This document shows positions 59,982-64,000 of a DNA stretch of 64,000 nucleotides, in pieces (the stretch's first letter is position 1; each line of letters starts with the position of its first letter). Source of the stretch: Pontibacter actiniarum (GTDB lineage: Bacteria > Bacteroidota > Bacteroidia > Cytophagales > Hymenobacteraceae); the NCBI RefSeq assembly GCF_003585765.1, contig NZ_CP021235.1, positions 4,588,001 through 4,652,000 on the forward strand, given 5' to 3'. A program made the position numbers and the translations under genes. The notes under the pieces are model-generated. The model was not told where the DNA came from. It saw only the letters and a program-made list of their open reading frames with translations, and made no database searches.

Positions 59982-60863
59982 TCAAATGCTTCTATTTATG
60001 TTTAAGAATCTCAATGCAGATGATAGTTGAGTACGATACTCTTGAGCAAAATCTTCGTACCTATTTGCCTTTTCCAACGCTTCCAGTAAACCAGCCATTT
60101 CTGCAACCGCCTTAGAAGCAAGAAAAGCTCTGGTTTGATTAAAGTAGTATACTCTATCGTTAAATTCGTAATTATTTAGGTTCTCAATGAGTGTTGCAAG
60201 TATTGAATATACATATGTCACCTCTCTGAGAGAGTTTTCTAGAACCCCCCATTCAAAATCATAATACGTGTCTTCACTTCTTCCAAGATAGCCAACGCTA
60301 TTAGTGAAACCACTTTTATAATTCTCCCAAGTCCTAACATCTTCTAGAATTATGCTACTTATTATGTTTAAGGCATTTGCTCCTTTATCTTGCCTTTCAT
60401 AACGGTCGATTTCAGGGTGCCCATCCCTATTAAAAGTAAGTTTTGTAAGAAAGTAAGAGAATTGAATTGAATTAAATTCGAATTCAAATTTGCTTAAAGC
60501 TTGAGTAAGTTGTTGCTGTTGCTCACTCTTTCGTGACTTCTCTCTCTCTTCCTTCAGCGCAATGAACTGAATGCTATTTGCTTTTACCTGAGCACGAAAG
60601 GAGATAAAAATGAGTATCGCAGCAAGTAAATTGAAAAAGGGAGCGGTGATTCCTCCAATGGTATCTCCAATAGGACCTGTCTGAGTGAAATCAAAAAAGC
60701 TACTAAAACTTGGTCTAGTAAATACTATAACCATAGCGAAAGCTAGTATTATCGCAATTGGAATTATCCACCAAACTTGGAAGAAGTAAGGTAGCCATGA
60801 TGATTCTATTTGTCCATCTTCAATAGTGGATGCATTAGGTTTGTTATTTTTAGTCTTGGCCAA
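59982..60863 (-). CDS. putAbiC-like putative phage abortive infection membrane protein
   Basis: A 293-residue protein with two membrane segments (about 26-48 and 70-88) separated by DFTQTGPIGDTIGGITAPFFNLLAAILIF, close to the GDTIGG.xAPFF pattern of the putative abortive-infection family putAbiC (PF16872). A cytoplasmic helical region follows. The gene is strongly AT-rich with A/T-ending codons unlike the neighbours, which points to horizontal transfer. It sits alone next to a tRNA-Arg remnant and integrase. Antiphage function is a family-based guess. Confidence 0.75.
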   Translation of the reverse strand: MAKTKNNKPNASTIEDGQIESSWLPYFFQVWWIIPIAIILAFAMVIVFTRPSFSSFFDFTQTGPIGDTIGGITAPFFNLLAAILIFISFRAQVKANSIQFIALKEEREKSRKSEQQQQLTQALSKFEFEFNSIQFSYFLTKLTFNRDGHPEIDRYERQDKGANALNIISSIILEDVRTWENYKSGFTNSVGYLGRSEDTYYDFEWGVLENSLREVTYVYSILATLIENLNNYEFNDRVYYFNQTRAFLASKAVAEMAGLLEALEKANRYEDFAQEYRTQLSSALRFLNINRSI

Positions 60864-60931
60864 TCTTATGCAATTAGTGTCTTATAGTTTAGTAGCGGCA
60901 CTGCGAAATAATTCAAGAAATGTATGCAAAT

Positions 60932-60968
60932 AAAAAAAGCCACTTAGCAGTTTTACCTGTAAGTGGCT
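60932..60968 (-). terminator. terminator downstream of the tRNA-Arg locus
   Basis: A 9-bp stem agccactta / taagtggct, followed on the minus strand by seven T. It lies 11 bases past the 3' end of the tRNA fragment, as expected for the original tRNA gene. Confidence 0.75.
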
Positions 60969-60978
60969 GATTTTAAGG

Positions 60979-61023
60979 TGGTCGCGAAGGGAGTCGAACC
61001 CCTAACCTTCTGATTCGTAGTCA
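60979..61023 (-). other. attachment site: 3' fragment of tRNA-Arg (anticodon ACG)
   Basis: Minus strand reads the anticodon loop ctacgaa (ACG), the 3' stem side, variable loop, T arm with ggttcgactcc, and acceptor 3' strand cgcgacc with discriminator A. The match to a tRNA stops inside the 5' side of the anticodon stem (at about 61024), so acceptor 5' strand and D arm are missing. It is the duplicated core left by integration into a tRNA-Arg gene. The intact gene should be at the other end of the element. Confidence 0.8.
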
Positions 61024-61175
61024 TAACGATACAGTTTATTGCTAGTTTTATGTATTAGTTAAATGTGCCTTATAAGCCAAAATAAGCAGTTTGTGTTTTG
61101 TCATGGTTAGCTATCTTAGTTGACTTTTTGATGGATTGTGTGCAAATTGTGTGTACATAAATTATTTGCACACAC

Positions 61176-62498
61176 ATGATACCTGTACTTACTTCCATCA
61201 TGCTGGATACACGAAGGGCTTTAAAAGATGGCTCCTTCCCGGTAAGGCTAAGGCTTACTCATCAAAGGCAACGTAAATACTATAATACGGGCTACTCTTT
61301 GAGCGAGGCAGAGTTTTCAAAAGTTCAGACGGAAAAGCCGAAAGGGAAATTTAAGGAGCTTCAGATAGCTTTTCAGGCAATAGAGCAGAAGGCCATCAGT
61401 ATCATTCGCGACCTTGAAGTCTTTACCTTTGAGCATTTCGAGAAGAAGTATCTGAACGCTGCCGTCAAGAACGACCTCTTTGCAGCCTTCGAGCAGCAAG
61501 TCAAAAGGCTGGTTGAGGAAGGCAGGGTAGGGACGGCCAGTAGCTATGAGAGCGCGAGCCTCTCACTGCTGGCTTACTTGCTGAAGGAGCCTTTATCCAG
61601 AAATAAGGGTTTGTCTAGAGCTAAAGCAATCGAGAAAAAGGAAAACCTATTGAAGAAACGGAAGCCCTTGGCTTATGCCTCAATTACTGTTGAATTCCTG
61701 TCGGGGTATGAAAAGTGGATGCTTCAGAACGGCAGTTCTATAACCACCATCGGCATCTACCTGCGGGCGCTTCGGGCCATCTACAACAACGCTATAGCGG
61801 CAGGGGAGGTGAACATGGACCTGTACCCGTTTGGTAAGAGAAAATACCAGATACCCTCAGGCCGCAATGTGAAGAAGGCCCTGACGCTGGCAGACATCGA
61901 AAAAATATTCTCCTATGAGCCTTTTACCGAAAATGAAAGGCGTGCGCGGGACCTGTGGATCTTCTCCTACCTGTGCAACGGGATAAACGTGAAGGATATA
62001 GCCCGGCTGAAATACAAGCAACTCGACCAAGAGAAAATAACCTTTATCAGGGCCAAAACGGAGCGGACCAGCCGCCAGAATGTTAAGGCCATCACGGCCA
62101 TGAGAACTACGGAGATTGATGAGATCATCGAGAGATGGGGCAACAAGCCAACCTATAGTGATGACTATGTGTTTCCTTTTCTTGAACCAGGATTGTCAGC
62201 GGAAAGGGAGCGGGCAAGGATTCAGCATGCCACCAAAACTATAAACAAATACATAAAGCGCGTTGCCGCCACGGTTGGCATTGAAAAGAACGTAAGTACG
62301 TACACGGCCCGTCATTCGTTTTCAACGGTTCTGAAACGTGCAGGAGCACCTATAGAGTTGATATCAGAGTCTCTGGGGCACTCTAATTTAAAGACCACAG
62401 AAAGCTATTTGGATAGTTTTGAGGATGATGTGAAGAAGCAATTCGCAGCGCGGCTTACTGATTTTAGAGTGGCTGATAACAATAATAAAGATGTATAA
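61176..62498 (+). CDS. tyrosine recombinase / site-specific integrase (Bacteroidota type)
   Basis: A 440-residue integrase. The N-terminal arm-binding part has VRLRLTHQRQRKYYNTGYSLSEAEF, then a SAM-like core-binding domain (about 100-220) with SITTIGIYLRALRAIYNNAI, and the catalytic domain. Catalytic residues visible: Arg379 in TYTARHSF, His402 in LGHSNLKTTESYL and nucleophile Tyr411. The box I arginine is replaced (SYLCNGINVKD, Asn271) and the box II histidine by Tyr, as in some Bacteroides integrases. It lies 150 bases from the tRNA-Arg fragment, so it most likely mobilises the element to the right. Confidence 0.93.
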   Translation: MIPVLTSIMLDTRRALKDGSFPVRLRLTHQRQRKYYNTGYSLSEAEFSKVQTEKPKGKFKELQIAFQAIEQKAISIIRDLEVFTFEHFEKKYLNAAVKNDLFAAFEQQVKRLVEEGRVGTASSYESASLSLLAYLLKEPLSRNKGLSRAKAIEKKENLLKKRKPLAYASITVEFLSGYEKWMLQNGSSITTIGIYLRALRAIYNNAIAAGEVNMDLYPFGKRKYQIPSGRNVKKALTLADIEKIFSYEPFTENERRARDLWIFSYLCNGINVKDIARLKYKQLDQEKITFIRAKTERTSRQNVKAITAMRTTEIDEIIERWGNKPTYSDDYVFPFLEPGLSAERERARIQHATKTINKYIKRVAATVGIEKNVSTYTARHSFSTVLKRAGAPIELISESLGHSNLKTTESYLDSFEDDVKKQFAARLTDFRVADNNNKDV

Positions 62499-62558
62499 AG
62501 CTTGATTGCTTATGTAAAGTAAGAGGTTAAAGGTAATGTAGCGTGCTACGCTTTTGAC

Positions 62559-62598
62559 TTATCTGTTTATCATAACTTGTGTTATGATAAACAGATAA
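62559..62598. repeat. perfect 18-bp inverted repeat with 4-base loop
   Basis: Arms 62559-62576 and 62581-62598, loop ttgt. AT-rich, 60 bases after the integrase stop. No T run follows, so it may be a terminator without a tail or a recombination or regulatory site. Confidence 0.7.
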
Positions 62599-62763
62599 TG
62601 GTTCAATTTGCTATCTGCACAGTCCTTCGCTTTTCCTGCACTTCCCTTCTGTATGTCCGTTCTGGAGCGGCGAGTATAAGGGAGAATTAACATCATATTT
62701 TTAAATAGGGTAAAATAGTCACACAGAGATTAGGGGTAGTGCAAGTTTTAAATGCGCTGCAGT

Positions 62764-64000
62764 TTAGACTTCAGCTTCCTTTTTTCTGCCCCAATGGAAG
62801 TATAACGCAGGCATAAACAGCAGGTTAAGGATGGCTGAGGTCAGTATCCCGCCAACAATCACAACGGCCATCGGGAACTCGATCTCCTGACCGGAACGGT
62901 TGCCGGTTACAATGATGGGCAACAGCGCCAGCACCGAAGTCAGGGCTGTCATGATGATGGGCATGATGCGCTCCTGGGCACCCTGCAAAATCAGTTCTTG
63001 GCCAAACGGAATGTTTTCCTTTAGCTCCAGGTGGCGGTAATGACTGATGAGCATGATCGTGTTTCGGGCCGCAATGCCCAGTACGGTTACAAAGCCCACA
63101 ATCGAACCCAGCGACAAAACGGCTCCGCTCAGCAGAACCGAGATGACGCAACCGGTAAGCGCAAACAGCAAACTGCCCATCACCAGCCCGGCCAGCCGAA
63201 ATGATTTATAGTCGGCATACAGCACCAGGAAGATACCGATCATGGAATTAAGCGAAATACTGAGAAGGGTATTCGAGGATTCGCGTTGCTCGGCATACTC
63301 GCCCAGCAGCTCGGGGTGGTAGCCCTGCTCAAAGTCCATCGTTGCAATCTTAGTTTCAATGTCGCGGGCCACGCTGCCCAGGTCGCGGCCCTTCACGTTG
63401 CAGGTCACGTCTATTTTACGGGAGGAGTTCTCGCGGGTGATCTCATTGGGCGCCGGCACTATTTGAATGTCTGCCAAATCGCGCAGCGGCACTTTGGCCC
63501 CGTTCGGCACGTCCACCAGTAAATTCCGAAAGGCGTTAATATCGTTGCGGATAGCAACCTCGCCCCATACCACCACATCAAATACCTTTTGTTCCTGGTA
63601 TACCTCGCCCACTTTGGTGCCCCGCATCAGGGTAGACACCGCACGGGTTACATCGCCCGGCGACACGCCAAACTGCAGCGCGGCGGCAGGTTTAAATCTC
63701 ACCTGTATCTGGGGCACCCGTGTTTGCTGCTGCACTTTCAGGTCCACCACGCCATCAATGCCCTTCACCTCGTTGCCTATCTCGGTGGCTTTTGCGAAGA
63801 GCCTGTCGAGGTCCGGGCCATAAAGGCGCACGACAATGGAAGCGCTGGTACCGGTGAGTACCTCCTTGATCCGTTCACGCAGGTAGGTAAGCACATCCCG
63901 AAAAAGCCCGGGGTAGCCGTCGATGGTATGCTGAATCTCGGCCACGGTGGCATCATAGTCCGGCACGTTTGGGTCCACGCTGATCCAGAGTTCCGTGAAG
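62764..64000 (-). CDS. RND efflux permease, CusA/heavy-metal-like (5' part beyond window)
   Basis: The minus-strand frame is open through the right window edge, so only the C-terminal 412 codons are seen. Features: LTYLRERIKEVLTGTSASIVVRLYGPDL, FVTVLGIAARNTIMLISHYRHLE, IMTALTSVLALLPIIVTGNRSGQEIEFPMAVVIVGGILTSAILNLLFMPALY. The ELWISVDPNVPDYD region and the absence of AcrB-type features fit the heavy-metal or cation branch (CusA/CzcA). The apparent start at 63978 is only an internal GTG. If the integrated-element reading is right, this is cargo conferring metal efflux. Confidence 0.88.
   Translation of the reverse strand, partial: FTELWISVDPNVPDYDATVAEIQHTIDGYPGLFRDVLTYLRERIKEVLTGTSASIVVRLYGPDLDRLFAKATEIGNEVKGIDGVVDLKVQQQTRVPQIQVRFKPAAALQFGVSPGDVTRAVSTLMRGTKVGEVYQEQKVFDVVVWGEVAIRNDINAFRNLLVDVPNGAKVPLRDLADIQIVPAPNEITRENSSRKIDVTCNVKGRDLGSVARDIETKIATMDFEQGYHPELLGEYAEQRESSNTLLSISLNSMIGIFLVLYADYKSFRLAGLVMGSLLFALTGCVISVLLSGAVLSLGSIVGFVTVLGIAARNTIMLISHYRHLELKENIPFGQELILQGAQERIMPIIMTALTSVLALLPIIVTGNRSGQEIEFPMAVVIVGGILTSAILNLLFMPALYFHWGRKKEAEV

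Larger units (their letters stand above)
60864..61175. other. element boundary region between putAbiC-like gene and integrase
   Basis: 312 bases containing the tRNA terminator, the tRNA-Arg fragment and about 150 bases of AT-rich integrase leader. No other gene seen. Confidence 0.6.

Noticed and set aside
60979..61023. Functional tRNA gene
   Set aside because: The D arm and acceptor 5' strand are missing, and the anticodon stem match breaks after three pairs.
63976..63978. GTG at 63978 as the start of the right-end permease
   Set aside because: The frame stays open upstream with RND-like sequence (FTELWISVDPNVP), so the gene continues beyond the window.

Overview
The window is a chromosomal segment of a Bacteroidota bacterium. 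It most likely belongs to the Cytophagales, family Hymenobacteraceae, in a Pontibacter-like lineage; the genus is my inference. Supporting markers are the gliding lipoprotein GldH, two proteins with type IX secretion C-terminal domains, a GWxTD lipoprotein, a GT117/DUF2723 membrane protein, a PSP1 (RicT-like) protein upstream of gldH, the two-domain alternative GlmU, and many matches to the Bacteroidota -7 promoter box TAnnTTTG. Shine-Dalgarno sequences are mostly absent.

Layout. 1-5.1 kb holds housekeeping genes: rdgB (cut by the window edge), a phosphoribosyltransferase, L31, alternative GlmU, holB and hemC. 5.2-11.6 kb has an AGCS and an NSS sodium symporter, the NSS one with a 52-residue MetS-type small subunit, plus a cyclophilin, an SDR reductase and a helix-hairpin-helix protein. 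11.6-14.8 kb holds minus-strand genes: a small membrane protein, a Bor-like lipoprotein, a methyltransferase, a Nudix hydrolase and a lipoprotein hydrolase. 15.2-19.2 kb is one very large Upf1-like SF1 helicase. 21.3-24.0 kb contains the most unusual gene, a 662-residue Ser/Gly/Tyr/Gln low-complexity protein resembling the prion-like domains of FUS/EWS. It is divergent from a cold-shock RNA-binding protein.

24-37 kb carries an exonuclease-phosphatase family protein, PSP1-gldH, a flippase, a zinc alcohol dehydrogenase, an acetyltransferase, a Gdx/SugE exporter and an rsfS-ftsH-LUD-lpxH-propeller operon divergent from birA. 37-52 kb carries the T9SS substrates, GT117-GWxTD-rlmB, the sugar genes manC-kdsD convergent with rlmB, then recQ, purD and a bacilliredoxin. 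52-60 kb is gene-poor at first, then has a complete tripartite RND efflux operon.

The right end (60-64 kb) is accessory DNA. It contains an AT-rich putAbiC-like abortive-infection candidate, a truncated 3' piece of a tRNA-Arg, a tyrosine integrase beside it, and the end of a second, CusA-like RND pump. I read this as the left boundary of an element integrated into tRNA-Arg that extends beyond the window. Another genome-scale signal is the word AAGTATA/TATACTT. I count about 54 copies in all contexts, roughly eight times chance expectation, and it is nearly missing from the accessory stretch. Convergent gene ends often carry very long perfect hairpins.
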